Shown here: in pieces, positions 1-13,285 of the stretch
Layout of the letters: every line of letters starts with the position of its first letter
How positions within the stretch are numbered: the stretch's first letter is position 1
DNA from: Agromyces agglutinans
GTDB taxonomy: Bacteria; Actinomycetota; Actinomycetes; Actinomycetales; Microbacteriaceae
NCBI RefSeq assembly: GCF_009647605.1
Contig: NZ_WJIF01000008.1
Coordinates: forward strand, 6,062 to 58,258
Direction of reading: 5' to 3'
Length of the DNA stretch: 52,197 nt
Position numbers and translations under genes: made by a program
Notes under the pieces: model-generated
What the model saw: only the letters and a program-made list of their open reading frames with translations
Databases searched by the model: none
What the model was told of the DNA's origin: nothing

Positions 1-4
1 GAGG

Positions 5-53
5 AATGGCCACCCACCGCGTTCAATTGCGAACGCAGGCGGGTGGCCATTTT
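5..53 (+). terminator. Rho-independent terminator of an upstream gene
   Basis: An 11-bp perfect stem pairs positions 5-15 (AATGGCCACCC) with 41-51. An inner stem pairs GCGTTC at 19-24 with GAACGC at 31-36, and a short T run follows at 50-53. It most likely ends a gene lying before the window. It also separates that gene from the operon beginning near 149. Confidence 0.8.
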
Positions 54-148
54 CTCGTTAACGGGTGCTTCCGAAGTGCTCGCAGTACCGTTGAGTCGAC
101 CGGACCGACCGGGTCCACAGACGAACACCACATCGACAGGATGAGTAC

Positions 149-1621
149 GTGACCGATTCCAGCCAGGGCCCGAACGGCGAGGACCGCGCCAAGCGCGCCG
201 ACCGTCCGAGGAGCGGGAGCGGAGGGTCGCGATCCGGTTACGGCGGCGCGGGTTCCGGTGGTCGTCAGGGCGACCGTGGGCGCGATGCCGCGCCGCGCCG
301 TGACGGCGGGAAGCCGTGGGAGCAGCGTGACGGCGACCGCAGTTCAGCGCCGCGCCGCGACGGCGGGAGGCCGTGGGAGAAGCGTGACGGCGACCGCGGG
401 TCTGCGCCGCGCCCCGACGGCGAGAAGCCGTGGGAGAAGCGTGACGGCGACCGCGGGTCTGCGCCGCGCCCCGACGGCGAGAAGCCGTGGGAGAAGCGTG
501 ACGGCGACCGCGGTTCTGCGCCGCGCCGCGACGGCGGGAAGCCGTGGGAGAAGCGTGACGGCGACCGCGCCGGCGGGCGATCCGGTGGCTCCGATCGCGG
601 CTACGACCGGCGTTCACCGGGCGCGTCACGCCCCCCTCGCGAGTATGCGGGCGCGCCTGCGGGTCTCGACCGGCCTCGGCACGACGACCCGTTCGTCCCC
701 GACGAGATCGAGCCGCGCGATCTCGATCGCGGCGCACGCGCCGAGCTCAAGACCCTGAGCAAGGAGAACTCCGACTGGGTCGCGCGTCACCTCGTGGCCG
801 CGGCCACGTTCCTCGACGACGACCCGGAACGGGCCCATCAGCACGCGCTCGCGGCATCCCGTCGCGCCGGCCGAGTAGCCGTGGTGCGCGAGACGCTGGC
901 GCTCACGGCCTACGAGACGGGGGATTTCGCGCTCGCACTGCGCGAGCTGCGCACGTACCGTCGCATCTCCGGAAGCAATGACCAGCTTCCGCTCATGGTC
1001 GACAGCGAACGCGGCGTCGGTCGGCCCGATCGCGCGCTCGAGCTCGGGCGCTCGGTCGAGCGTGACTCGCTGCCGCCCGCCGTCCAGGTCGCGCTCGCGA
1101 TCGCCATGTCGGGCGCGCGGCTCGATCTCGGCCAGCCGGACCTCGCACTCGGCGAGCTCGAGATCCCGCAGCTCGACCCGAACGTCGCGTTCAGCTACAG
1201 CCCGGCACTGTTCGCGGCTTACGCGGAGGTGCTCGAAGAACTCGGCCGCATCGCCGACGCCGAGACGTGGCGCGCGCGGGCCGAGCGTGCTGAAGCGGCC
1301 CTCGCGGGCCCTGCTGACGCCGAGGTCTTCGAGGTGTACGACTTGGACGAGTCCGGCGACACCGAGCCGGCGACGCCCGCCCGGCGAACCGCTCGCGACG
1401 CTGCGGCCGCCGACGCGCCGCCCGTGGCGGGAACCGCCGACGCGGCCTCGGGCGAGGCAGCCCGCGCAGGAGACGGCGACCCTGCCGACGCGATCGAGCC
1501 GGAGGTCGCGGCGCTGCTCGCCGAAACCGACCCCGCGAACGCCGCAAGCCCGGTCGCGGAGCCTGCCGCAGGGCCGGCTGACGAGGACGGGGCCGATGGG
1601 CCTGTTCCGGACCAGGACTGA
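149..1621 (+). CDS. Repeat-bearing TPR-like hypothetical protein
   Basis: A 490-aa protein with no clear enzymatic motif. Residues 1-160 are a low-complexity, highly charged Gly/Arg/Asp-rich arm holding five 19-residue repeats (residues 48-142). Residues about 195-400 are a helical, Ala/Leu/Glu-rich region resembling tetratricopeptide repeats. The last 90 residues are Ala/Asp/Glu-rich and probably disordered. It starts at GTG 149 behind an AGGATGA ribosome site. It overlaps the next gene (HAD phosphatase) by 26 nt. A TPR protein in front of the HAD-tlyA-nadK-recN block is also the arrangement in M. tuberculosis (Rv1691), which supports the TPR assignment. The molecular function is unknown. 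The charged arm could bind RNA or protein, but that is speculation. Confidence 0.8.
   Translation: MTDSSQGPNGEDRAKRADRPRSGSGGSRSGYGGAGSGGRQGDRGRDAAPRRDGGKPWEQRDGDRSSAPRRDGGRPWEKRDGDRGSAPRPDGEKPWEKRDGDRGSAPRPDGEKPWEKRDGDRGSAPRRDGGKPWEKRDGDRAGGRSGGSDRGYDRRSPGASRPPREYAGAPAGLDRPRHDDPFVPDEIEPRDLDRGARAELKTLSKENSDWVARHLVAAATFLDDDPERAHQHALAASRRAGRVAVVRETLALTAYETGDFALALRELRTYRRISGSNDQLPLMVDSERGVGRPDRALELGRSVERDSLPPAVQVALAIAMSGARLDLGQPDLALGELEIPQLDPNVAFSYSPALFAAYAEVLEELGRIADAETWRARAERAEAALAGPADAEVFEVYDLDESGDTEPATPARRTARDAAAADAPPVAGTADAASGEAARAGDGDPADAIEPEVAALLAETDPANAASPVAEPAAGPADEDGADGPVPDQD
290..574 (+). repeat. Five tandem 57-bp coding repeats
   Basis: Five contiguous 57-bp units encode 19-aa repeats of the form APR-x-DG-x-KPWE-K-RDGDR-xS. 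Units 3 and 4 are nearly identical in DNA, and units 1, 2 and 5 differ at a few bases. The unit length is a multiple of three, so copy-number change would keep the frame. It looks like a minisatellite within a disordered protein arm. Confidence 0.9.
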
Positions 1622-2621
1622 GGCGGCGGCACCGCTCGAGGGAGTCGATGCGGTGCTCGCCGACCTCGATGGCGTCGTCTACCGCGGCGCGGAGGCGATC
1701 CCGTATGCCGTCGACAGCCTGAACCGCGCGAAGAGCGGCCGGGCGGTCGGATACATCACCAACAACGCGTCGCGAAGCGATGCATCCGTCGCTCGTCACC
1801 TCGCGGAGTTGGGTCTCGCGGTGGAGGCGGCCGATGTCGTGACATCACCGCAGGCGGCGATGCACCTGCTGGCCGAACGCGTGCCGGCGGGCGCGCTCGT
1901 GCTCGTCGTCGGCGGCGAGGGCATCGTCACCGAGCTCGAGCGGCGAGGGTTCCGCGTCACGCGCTCGGCGGACGACGATCCGGCGGCGGTGGTGCAGGGG
2001 TTCGCGCCCGACGTCGGCTGGACCCAGCTCGCCGAGGCCGCGTTCGCGCTGAACAAGGGCGGGTTCGCCGATGAATCCGGCATCCCGTGGATCGCGACGA
2101 ACATGGACTGGACGATCCCCGTCGCGCGCGGGATCGCGCCCGGCAACGGCACGCTCGTCTCGGCGGTGCACACGGCGGTCGGGCGGTTCCCCGTGGTCGC
2201 CGGCAAGCCCGAGACGCCCATCTTCGACGAGGCCCGGCGCAGGTTCGGCGCGGAGCGCCCGCTCGTCGTCGGCGACCGGCTCGACACCGACATCCTCGGT
2301 GCGAACCGCGCGGGCATGGCCTCGGCGGTCGTGCTCACGGGCATCGACCGGGCGAAGCAGCTGCTCGCCGCCGAGGCATCCCATCGGCCCGATTTCATCC
2401 TCCGCGACCTGCGAGGGCTGCACGAGCCGTACCCGGTGGTCGAGCGCATCCGCGACGGGTTCCGGGTGGGGCGTTCGAAGGTGCGCATCGACGGGGCGGA
2501 TGTCCTGATCGCCGCAGAGGGCGACGACGAGCTCGACCTCCTGCGTGCGGCGTGCGCGTCGATCTGGGAGTCGGGGCGACCGATCCACGCGTTGCAGGTG
2601 CCCGCCCAGCTGTACAGCTGA
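1596..2621 (+). CDS. HAD-IIA family sugar/glycol phosphatase
   Basis: A 341-aa cytosolic phosphatase of the NagD / phosphoglycolate phosphatase-like HAD-IIA family. Motif I is DLDGVVY near residue 23. The family motif ITNNAS follows the first domain, and motif III/IV is seen as KPETPIFDEA and VVGDRLDTDILGANRAG. The cap therefore lies between motifs II and III, as in class IIA. An additional C-terminal segment of about 60 residues is usual for actinobacterial members. I chose ATG 1596, which overlaps the previous gene by 26 nt, because no open homologous sequence lies upstream. The real substrate cannot be read from the sequence. Neighbours are shared with the M. tuberculosis Rv1692 locus. Confidence 0.88.
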   Translation: MGLFRTRTEAAAPLEGVDAVLADLDGVVYRGAEAIPYAVDSLNRAKSGRAVGYITNNASRSDASVARHLAELGLAVEAADVVTSPQAAMHLLAERVPAGALVLVVGGEGIVTELERRGFRVTRSADDDPAAVVQGFAPDVGWTQLAEAAFALNKGGFADESGIPWIATNMDWTIPVARGIAPGNGTLVSAVHTAVGRFPVVAGKPETPIFDEARRRFGAERPLVVGDRLDTDILGANRAGMASAVVLTGIDRAKQLLAAEASHRPDFILRDLRGLHEPYPVVERIRDGFRVGRSKVRIDGADVLIAAEGDDELDLLRAACASIWESGRPIHALQVPAQLYS

Positions 2622-2687
2622 GGCTGAACGTCGACGGGGCGGTCCGCGGATCGGCCCGTTGAGGGATGCCGCGTCGGCGGCTGCGGG

Positions 2688-2693
2688 TACCGT
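2688..2693 (+). promoter_or_regulatory. Possible -10 box of a leaderless promoter
   Basis: TACCGT lies six bases before the ATG at 2700, the spacing expected when transcription begins at the start codon. No Shine-Dalgarno sequence is suitably placed. No clear -35 box is visible. Confidence 0.35.
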
Positions 2694-2699
2694 TGAGGC

Positions 2700-2918
2700 A
2701 TGCACGACTCATCCGACGCGCCCGAGGGTCTCGAAGCGCCGAACGGCACCGCCGAGCCGATGGCCCACGACGCGGTCGACGTGCACGCCGGCCCGGCGGG
2801 TGAGGCGGCGTCGATCGAGTCGCTTCCGCTCGCCGAGCGTGCGCCGCGCTACCAGGCCGCCGCCGACCGCCTGCGCGACGAGCTCGAACGCTCCGATCCC
2901 GCGCGCGGCGACGCCTGA
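2700..2918 (+). CDS. Small conserved hypothetical protein
   Basis: A 72-aa acidic protein between the HAD phosphatase and tlyA. The N-terminal half is Glu/Pro/Ala-rich. The C-terminal half (SLPLAERAPRYQAAADRLRD) looks like an amphipathic helix. A small conserved gene occupies the same slot in M. tuberculosis (Rv1693), which argues that this is a real gene. It starts one base outside the tlyA ATG (stop 2916-2918, tlyA at 2920), so the two are probably co-translated. No function is known to me. Confidence 0.7.
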   Translation: MHDSSDAPEGLEAPNGTAEPMAHDAVDVHAGPAGEAASIESLPLAERAPRYQAAADRLRDELERSDPARGDA

Positions 2919-2919
2919 C

Positions 2920-3729
2920 ATGGGCGAGCAGCGGCTCGACGCCGCGCTGGCCGACCGCGGGCTCGCGCGCTCGCGCACCCACGCGGCTGCGCTCATCGCG
3001 TCGGGCGCCGTGTCGGTCGACGGGCGACCGGTCGTGAAGGCCTCGCATCGGGTCTCCGACGATGCACGCCTCGACGTCGCGGCATCCGATCACTACGTGA
3101 GCCGTGCCGCGCACAAGCTCATCGCCGCGCTCGACGGGTTCGAGGTCGACCCTGCCGACCGCGTGGTCCTCGACGCGGGCGCGTCGACGGGCGGCTTCAC
3201 CCAGGTGCTCCTCGAGCGGGGCGCCCGCAACGTGCTCGCCGTCGATGTCGGGCACGGGCAGCTCGCCGAGACGCTGCGCGGAGCCGAGGGGCTGGTGGTC
3301 GTCGAGGGGTGCAACGTGCGTCATCTCGACGCCGGTGAGCTCGCGCGGCTCACGGGCGTCGATGAGCGGCCAACGCTCGTCACGGCCGACCTGTCGTTCA
3401 TCTCGCTGACGACCGTGCTGCCCGCGCTGGTCGCGACCGCCGCGCCCGGCGCCGAGTTCGTGCTGCTCGTCAAGCCGCAGTTCGAAGTCGGGCGCGGCGG
3501 CGTCCGGGAGGGCGTCGTGCGGGACCCGGCCCTGCGCGACGACGCGGTCATGGGCGTGCTCTGGGCGGCGTTCGACCTGGGCCTGGGCATCGCCGGCGTC
3601 CGCTCCTCCCCGATTGCCGGGGGCCACGGGAATCACGAGTATCTCGTGCACCTGACCGCCTCGGCCGGGTCCGATCCGTCAGAATGGACGGGTCGAGTCG
3701 AGCAACTGACGAGAGGTGGGCAGCCATGA
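2920..3729 (+). CDS. tlyA: TlyA family rRNA 2'-O-methyltransferase
   Basis: A 269-aa protein with an N-terminal S4 RNA-binding domain (residues 1-60, RLDAALADRGLARSRTHAA) and a Rossmann-like SAM methyltransferase domain. The SAM-binding loop is DAGASTGGFTQVLLERGA. The TlyA family 2'-O-methylates 16S and 23S rRNA cytidines, and loss gives capreomycin resistance in mycobacteria. ATG 2920 places the S4 domain at the very N terminus. Longer in-frame extensions have no homology. The last codons overlap nadK (ATGA at 3726), so the two are translationally coupled. It sits in the conserved tlyA-nadK-recN set. Confidence 0.93.
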   Translation: MGEQRLDAALADRGLARSRTHAAALIASGAVSVDGRPVVKASHRVSDDARLDVAASDHYVSRAAHKLIAALDGFEVDPADRVVLDAGASTGGFTQVLLERGARNVLAVDVGHGQLAETLRGAEGLVVVEGCNVRHLDAGELARLTGVDERPTLVTADLSFISLTTVLPALVATAAPGAEFVLLVKPQFEVGRGGVREGVVRDPALRDDAVMGVLWAAFDLGLGIAGVRSSPIAGGHGNHEYLVHLTASAGSDPSEWTGRVEQLTRGGQP

Positions 3730-4640
3730 CCGACGCCCGGCACTTCCTCGTCGTCGCGCACACCGGGCGCAGTACCGCGCTCGAGGCCACCGGCGCGGTG
3801 TGCGCGCAGCTGCTCGAGGCCGGCGCCGTCCCGGTGATCGCGACCGAGCACTGGGACGACGTGCACGCGTTCGTCCCCGAGTTGAACGGCCGGGTGCGGC
3901 GGTTCGAGTCGATCGATCCCGGTGAGATCGAGCTCATCATCGTGCTCGGCGGCGACGGCACGATCCTTCGCGCGGCCGAGCTCATGCGCGAGCACGCCGC
4001 CCCACTGCTCGGCGTGAACCTCGGGCACGTCGGGTTCCTCGCCGAGAGCGAGCGGGATGACCTCGGCTACACCGTCAGCCGGGCGCTCGCGCGCGACTAC
4101 ACGGTCGAGGAGCGCATGACGCTCGCCGTGCGCGTGAAGTCCGGCGCCGAGGTGGTCTACGAGAGCTGGGCGCTGAACGAGGCGACGGTCGAGAAGGCCG
4201 AGCGCGAGCGCATGCTCGAGGTCGTGATCGAGGTCGACCGGCGGCCGCTGTCGTCGTTCGGATGCGACGGGGTGGTCATGTCGACGCCGACGGGCTCGAC
4301 CGCCTACTCGTTCTCGGCGGGCGGCCCGGTCGTCTGGCCGAGCCTCGAGGCGCTGCTGCTGGTGCCGCTCAGCGCGCACGCGCTGTTCGCCCGGCCGCTC
4401 GTCGTCGGCCCCGAGTCATCGCTCGCGGTCGAGGTGCTCCAGCGGACCGAGGCCGCGGCCGTGCTGTGGTGCGACGGCCGTCGCATGTTCGACCTGCCGC
4501 CCGGGGCGAGGGTCATCGTGCGGCGGTCGTCGCATCCGGTGCGCCTTGCGCGCCTGCACGAGGCGCCGTTCACCGACCGACTGGTCAACAAGTTCGACCT
4601 GCCCGTCTCCGGGTGGCGCGGCCCGGTCGGGCGCGAGTGA
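3726..4640 (+). CDS. nadK: NAD kinase
   Basis: A 304-aa enzyme phosphorylating NAD to NADP with ATP or polyphosphate. Signature motifs are visible: GGDGTILRAAE (diphosphate binding, catalytic Asp), GVNLGHVGFLAE, the NEATVE segment, and the glycine-rich TPTGSTAYSFSAGGP that binds substrate. The start at ATG 3726 overlaps the tlyA stop by 4 nt. A 14-codon upstream extension in frame is not conserved in type. It is followed 8 nt later by recN. The enzyme is cytosolic and probably essential. Confidence 0.95.
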   Translation: MTDARHFLVVAHTGRSTALEATGAVCAQLLEAGAVPVIATEHWDDVHAFVPELNGRVRRFESIDPGEIELIIVLGGDGTILRAAELMREHAAPLLGVNLGHVGFLAESERDDLGYTVSRALARDYTVEERMTLAVRVKSGAEVVYESWALNEATVEKAERERMLEVVIEVDRRPLSSFGCDGVVMSTPTGSTAYSFSAGGPVVWPSLEALLLVPLSAHALFARPLVVGPESSLAVEVLQRTEAAAVLWCDGRRMFDLPPGARVIVRRSSHPVRLARLHEAPFTDRLVNKFDLPVSGWRGPVGRE

Positions 4641-4647
4641 GGCGACG

Positions 4648-8884
<4,237 letters not shown>

Positions 8885-8907
8885 CGAGGCGGAACGCGGA
8901 CTCGGCG

Positions 8908-9855
8908 ATGAGCGGGCGCGAGGCCGGCGGGAGCGACATCGACGGGCGCGACCTCGACGGGCGCGGGGTTGACGACTACCTGCGGCACCTCGCGGTCGAG
9001 CGCGGCCTGGCCCGCAACACCGTGGCCTCGTACACGCGCGACCTCGGCATCTACGCCGCCTTCCTCGAGGAGCGGGGCATCCCCGGGCCCGCGGCCGTGA
9101 CCGAGTCGCACCTCGCCGACTTCGTCCGGTTCCTCGCGACCGAACGCCGGCCCCCGCTCGCCACGGCGTCGATCGCGCGGGTGCTCTCGGCGGTGCGAGG
9201 CCTGCACCGGTTCCTCCTCGAGGAGGGACGCCTCGAGACCGATGTCGCGCGCGATGTCGCGCCGCCGAAGCTGCCGACCCGCCTGCCGAAGGCGATCCCG
9301 GTCTCGGCGGTCGAGGCGCTCCTCGCCGCCACCGACGGCGAGGAACCGGCGGACCTGCGCGACAAGGCCCTGCTCGAACTGCTCTACGCCACCGGCGCCC
9401 GGGTCTCCGAGGCGGTCGGCCTGAACGTCGACGACCTCGTCGACGACGAGGTGGTGCGCCTGTTCGGCAAGGGCGGCAAGCAGCGCATCGTGCCGGTCGG
9501 CCGCTACGCGAGGGCCGCGCTCGACGCGTACCTCGTGCGGGCGCGCCCGCTGCTTTCGGCGCGGGGTCACGCCACGCCGGCGCTGTTCCTGGGCGTCCGC
9601 GGCGGCCGGCTGAGCCGCCAGGCGGCCTGGGAGGCGATCACCCGGGCGGCCGAGCGGGCGGGGATCGAGGCATCCGTCTCGCCGCACACGCTGCGCCACT
9701 CGTTCGCGACGCACCTGCTCGAAGGCGGCGCCGACGTGCGCGTCGTGCAGGAGCTGCTCGGTCACTCGTCGGTCGCGACGACGCAGATTTACACGCTGGT
9801 CACCGCCGATACACTCCGGGAGATGTACACGCAAGCCCACCCACGTGCTCGCTAG
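8908..9855 (+). CDS. xerD: Site-specific tyrosine recombinase XerD
   Basis: A 315-aa recombinase that resolves chromosome dimers at dif together with XerC. The N-terminal SAM-like core-binding domain occupies residues about 20-115, and the catalytic domain follows. The visible catalytic residues are R165 (TGARVSE), H260 and R263 ([11 protein letters not shown]), H286 ([11 protein letters not shown]) and nucleophile Y295 (QIYT). The start at ATG 8908 leaves about 20 Asp/Gly-rich residues before the domain, and the true start could be slightly downstream. Its context with parA and scpAB is chromosome maintenance. Confidence 0.93.
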   Translation: MSGREAGGSDIDGRDLDGRGVDDYLRHLAVERGLARNTVASYTRDLGIYAAFLEERGIPGPAAVTESHLADFVRFLATERRPPLATASIARVLSAVRGLHRFLLEEGRLETDVARDVAPPKLPTRLPKAIPVSAVEALLAATDGEEPADLRDKALLELLYATGARVSEAVGLNVDDLVDDEVVRLFGKGGKQRIVPVGRYARAALDAYLVRARPLLSARGHATPALFLGVRGGRLSRQAAWEAITRAAERAGIEASVSPHTLRHSFATHLLEGGADVRVVQELLGHSSVATTQIYTLVTADTLREMYTQAHPRAR

Positions 9856-9858
9856 AAT
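9853..9858 (+). promoter_or_regulatory. Candidate -10 box upstream of parA
   Basis: TAGAAT overlaps the xerD stop codon and lies 36 nt before the parA GTG, which has a GAAGGAG ribosome site between. It probably starts a parA-scpA-scpB-rluB transcript. No convincing -35 is visible. Confidence 0.4.
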
Positions 9859-9894
9859 CGAGCGAGCCCGCGGCCCGAAGGAGATGATTCGCAC

Positions 9895-10782
9895 GTGACC
9901 GACCACATGCAGGACCCGGCGGACGGCGTCACCTCGCTGGATCCCGAGCTCGGTCCGACCGGTCGGCCGCTTCGCGAGTTCGCCGAGCCCGCTCCGCTCG
10001 CCTCGCACGGCCCCGCTCGCATCATCGCCCTCTGCAACCAGAAGGGCGGCGTCGGCAAGACGACGACCACGATCAACCTCGGCGCGACGCTCGCCGAATA
10101 CGGCCGCCGGGTGCTGGCGGTCGACTTCGACCCGCAGGGCGCACTCTCCGCGGGGCTCGGGGTGAAGACCCACGACGTGCCGACGATCTACGACCTGCTG
10201 CTCTCGCGCGGCATCGACCCGGCCGACGCGATCCAGCGCACGAGCGTCGAGGGTCTCGACGTCATCCCCGCGAACATCGACCTCTCGGCCGCTGAGGTGC
10301 ACCTGGTCACCGAGGTGGCTCGCGAGCAGATCCTCGCGAGCGTGCTGCGCCGCGTCGCCGGCGACTACGACGTCATCCTGATCGACTGCCAGCCCTCGCT
10401 CGGGTTGCTGACCGTGAACGCGCTCACGGCGAGCCACGGCGTGGTCATCCCGCTCGAGTGCGAGTACTTCGCCCTGCGCGGCGTCGCCCTCCTCATCGAG
10501 ACGATCGACAAGGTGCGCGACCGGCTCAACCCGGCCATCGAGCTCGACGGCATCCTCGCGACGATGTACGACGCGCGCACGCTGCACTCGCGCGAGGTGC
10601 TCGAGCGCGTCGTCGACGCCTTCGGCGACAAGGTGCTCGAGACCGTCATCACCCGCACCGTGAAGTTCCCCGACGCGACCGTCGCGGCGACGCCGATTAC
10701 CGAGTTCGCACCAGAGCACCAGGCGTCGAAGGCGTACCGGCAGCTCGCCAGGGAACTGGTCTTCCGTGGCGCGGTCGCCTGA
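9895..10782 (+). CDS. ParA/Soj-family ATPase
   Basis: A 295-aa deviant Walker ATPase. The P-loop is KGGVGKTT at residues 50-57, and the Asp motif VDFDPQGALSAGLG follows. The first 40 residues are an unconserved tail. A member of this family beside scpA and scpB is the normal actinobacterial arrangement (Rv1708 in M. tuberculosis). It is distinct from the origin-proximal parAB pair, so its role in segregation is inferred. GTG 9895 is preceded by GAAGGAG. The stop overlaps scpA by 17 nt. Confidence 0.9.
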   Translation: MTDHMQDPADGVTSLDPELGPTGRPLREFAEPAPLASHGPARIIALCNQKGGVGKTTTTINLGATLAEYGRRVLAVDFDPQGALSAGLGVKTHDVPTIYDLLLSRGIDPADAIQRTSVEGLDVIPANIDLSAAEVHLVTEVAREQILASVLRRVAGDYDVILIDCQPSLGLLTVNALTASHGVVIPLECEYFALRGVALLIETIDKVRDRLNPAIELDGILATMYDARTLHSREVLERVVDAFGDKVLETVITRTVKFPDATVAATPITEFAPEHQASKAYRQLARELVFRGAVA

Positions 10783-11617
10783 ACCGAAGCCGGTCGGGTC
10801 GGTCGTGGCGGATGCCCCGGACGGGGCATCCGAACCGGGCTTCCGCGTCGCGCTCACGAACTTCGAGGGGCCGTTCGACCTCTTGCTGTCGCTGATCGCG
10901 AAGCACGAGCTCGACATCACCGAGGTCTCGCTCTCGAAGGTCACCGACGAGTTCATCTCGTACCTGAAGGGCCTCGATTCCGACGAGGAGCTCGACCAGG
11001 CTTCGGAGTTCCTCGTCGTCGCGGCCACGCTGCTCGACCTGAAGGTCGTGGGGCTGCTGCCGCAGGGCGAGCTCGTCGACGCGGAAGACGTCGCGCTGCT
11101 CGAGGCGCGAGACCTGCTGTTCGCGCGGCTGCTGCAGTACCGCGCGTTCAAGGAGGCGTCGCGCTGGTTCGCCGGCCACCTCGAAGCCGAGGCCTCCCGC
11201 CACGCGCGCACCGTGAAGCTCGAGGAGCGGTTCCGCCAGCGCGCACCCGAACTGCGCTGGACCCTCACGGCCGAGGACTTCGCCGCGCTCGCGACGCTCG
11301 CATTCACGCCCCGCGAGATCCCGGTGGTCGGGCTCGACCACCTGCACGCGCCGCTCGTGTCGATCCGCGAGCAGGCCGCGCAGGTCGTCGCGGTGCTGCG
11401 CCGGGGCGACCCCGTGACGTTCCGCCAGCTGATCGCGGGCATCGAGCAGCGCGGCGTCGTGGTCGCGCGATTCCTCGCGGTGCTCGAGCTCTACCGCCAT
11501 GCGGCGATCGGCTTCGAACAGCTCGAGCCGCTCGGCGAGCTCACGTTGCGATGGGCCGCCGAGCACTGGGACGACGACCGACTCGACAGCCTGGGAGCCG
11601 ACTATGACGACGAATGA
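10766..11617 (+). CDS. scpA: Segregation and condensation protein A
   Basis: A 283-aa kleisin that closes the SMC-ScpAB ring. The typical N-terminal block FEGPFDLLLSLIAKHELDIT is present near residue 32. A helical middle and a C-terminal winged-helix segment (residues about 190-265) follow. The GTG at 10766 lies inside the end of parA, indicating coupled translation. The stop lies inside scpB. No anomaly seen. Confidence 0.93.
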   Translation: MARSPEPKPVGSVVADAPDGASEPGFRVALTNFEGPFDLLLSLIAKHELDITEVSLSKVTDEFISYLKGLDSDEELDQASEFLVVAATLLDLKVVGLLPQGELVDAEDVALLEARDLLFARLLQYRAFKEASRWFAGHLEAEASRHARTVKLEERFRQRAPELRWTLTAEDFAALATLAFTPREIPVVGLDHLHAPLVSIREQAAQVVAVLRRGDPVTFRQLIAGIEQRGVVVARFLAVLELYRHAAIGFEQLEPLGELTLRWAAEHWDDDRLDSLGADYDDE

Positions 11618-12371
11618 GACGCACGCGCACGAGCAGGCGGATGCCGCGGCGCCAGACCCTGCCGACGCACCCGGCCCTGCCGACGCACCCGGCCCTGCCG
11701 ACGCACCCGAGGCCACCGACGCACCCGAGCTCTCGGTCGCGACACCGCTCGACGTGCCGGGCCAGCCGCACCTCGACCTCGACCGGGCGATCGAGGCGAT
11801 CCTGTTCGTCTCCGACGAGCCGGTCGGCGTCGTCGCTCTCGCCGCGGCGGTCGCACGACCCGTCGCCGAGGTTCGTGCGGCCATCTCGAGGCTCGTCGCC
11901 GACTACGACGGCACGGGCACCTCGGGGGAGCCCCGCACCGACGCGGCGGCCGCGTCGCCGGCAGGCGGGGGCATCCGTCGCGGATTCGAACTGCGCGAGG
12001 TCGGCGGTGGCTGGCGGTTCTACGTTCGAACCGAATACGACGCGCTGGTGGCGGACTTCGTGCTCACGCAGACCTCGACGAAACTCTCGCAGGCCGCGCT
12101 CGAGACGCTCGCCGTGATCGCCTACAAGCAGCCGATCTCGCGGTCGCAGGTCGCCTCGATCCGAGCGGTGAACGTCGACTCGGTCGTGCGCACGCTGCTC
12201 GGGCGCGGGCTCGTCACCGAGGTCGACACCGACGCGGAGACCGGGGCGATCCTCTACGGCACGACCGACCTGCTGCTCACCAACCTCGGCATCAACTCCA
12301 TCGAGGAACTGCCGCACATCTCGCCGTTGCTCGACGACGGCCAGGAGGGATTCGACCTTGACCGAGCATGA
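11604..12371 (+). CDS. scpB: Segregation and condensation protein B
   Basis: A 255-aa winged-helix partner of ScpA in the SMC complex. The conserved region runs from LDRAIEAILFVSDEPV (about residue 56) through TLAVIAYKQPISRSQ. The N-terminal 45 residues are a low-complexity tail built from three 18-bp tandem repeats (PADAPG). It overlaps scpA by 14 nt and rluB by 14 nt. The ATG at 11604 is the only start that keeps the overlap short. Confidence 0.92.
   Translation: MTTNETHAHEQADAAAPDPADAPGPADAPGPADAPEATDAPELSVATPLDVPGQPHLDLDRAIEAILFVSDEPVGVVALAAAVARPVAEVRAAISRLVADYDGTGTSGEPRTDAAAASPAGGGIRRGFELREVGGGWRFYVRTEYDALVADFVLTQTSTKLSQAALETLAVIAYKQPISRSQVASIRAVNVDSVVRTLLGRGLVTEVDTDAETGAILYGTTDLLLTNLGINSIEELPHISPLLDDGQEGFDLDRA
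11657..11710 (+). repeat. Three tandem 18-bp repeats in scpB
   Basis: Three copies of an 18-bp unit beginning CCCTGCCGACGCACCCGG encode repeated PADAPG. The third copy ends with A instead of G. A diverged fourth copy follows. Confidence 0.85.
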
Positions 12372-13284
12372 TCGCGCGGCCGGAACACCGGACCGCCACG
12401 ACGCCGAGAACCGCCAGCCCACGGGCGCCGACACGCCGGCCGGAGAACCGAGGCTCGGCGGGCCGCCTCCCGGGCAGCGCACCGACGGCGAGCGCCTGCA
12501 GAAGGTGCTCGCCGCGGCGGGCGTCGCGTCGCGTCGCGTCGTCGAGCAGTACATCGTCGAGGGCCGCATCCAGGTCAACGGCCGGGTCGTCACCGAACTC
12601 GGATCGCGCGTCGATCCCGCGACCGACCAGGTGTCGGTCGACGGCGTCGCGGTGCAGCTCGACGCCGCCAAGCGGTACTACGTGCTGAACAAGCCGCGCG
12701 GCGTGGTGTCGTCGATGCGCGACGAGGGAGGCCGGCCCGACCTCACGCGCTTCACCGACCGACTCGAGGAGCGCGTCTTCAACGTCGGCAGGCTCGATGC
12801 CGAGACCAGCGGCCTGCTCCTGCTGACGAACGACGGCGAGCTCGCGCACGTGCTCTCGCACCCATCGTTCGGCGTCGAGAAGACCTACATCGCGAAGGTC
12901 AAGGGGCGGCTGACCCCGCAGACGCTGCAGCAGCTGAAGCAGGGCATCGAGCTCGACGACGGCCCGATCGCGATCGATCGCGGCAAGCTGCTGCAGGCGC
13001 AGGAGGACTCCGCGCACAGCATGGTCGAGGTGACCCTGCACTCGGGGCGGAACCGGATCGTGCGGCGCATGCTCGACGCGGTCGGGCACCCGGTCGTCGA
13101 CCTCGTGCGCCGCCAGTTCGGGCCGCTGAACCTCGGCACGCTCCGGTCGGGCGAGCTGCGCGAGCTGACTAAGATCGAACGCGGCCGGCTGCTGACCATC
13201 GCGCGGGCCGCCGATGCCGCCAAGCACGATGCCGCCGAGCACGACGCAACCGAGCACGAGGCCGGCACCGAACGGAAGGACTGA
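12358..13284 (+). CDS. RluB-type pseudouridine synthase
   Basis: A 308-aa enzyme isomerising uridine to pseudouridine in rRNA (RsuA/RluB family). The S4 domain (RLQKVLAAAGVASRRVVEQY) starts at about residue 43. The catalytic domain contains NVGRLDAETSGLLLLTNDGE with the catalytic Asp in RLDAETSG. The C-terminal tail is His/Asp/Ala/Glu-rich. The start is an unusual TTG at 12358. It is supported by a strong AGGAGGG ribosome site nine bases upstream inside scpB. It overlaps scpB by 14 nt and is followed one base later by tyrA. Confidence 0.9.
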   Translation: MTEHDRAAGTPDRHDAENRQPTGADTPAGEPRLGGPPPGQRTDGERLQKVLAAAGVASRRVVEQYIVEGRIQVNGRVVTELGSRVDPATDQVSVDGVAVQLDAAKRYYVLNKPRGVVSSMRDEGGRPDLTRFTDRLEERVFNVGRLDAETSGLLLLTNDGELAHVLSHPSFGVEKTYIAKVKGRLTPQTLQQLKQGIELDDGPIAIDRGKLLQAQEDSAHSMVEVTLHSGRNRIVRRMLDAVGHPVVDLVRRQFGPLNLGTLRSGELRELTKIERGRLLTIARAADAAKHDAAEHDATEHEAGTERKD

Positions 13285-13285
13285 C

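Noticed and set aside
141..152. Tiny frame ATG AGT ACG TGA overlapping the first gene start
   Set aside because: Three codons could arise by chance. Nothing supports a leader peptide.
290..574. CRISPR-like repeated array
   Set aside because: The units are contiguous, coding and without spacers. They are protein repeats.
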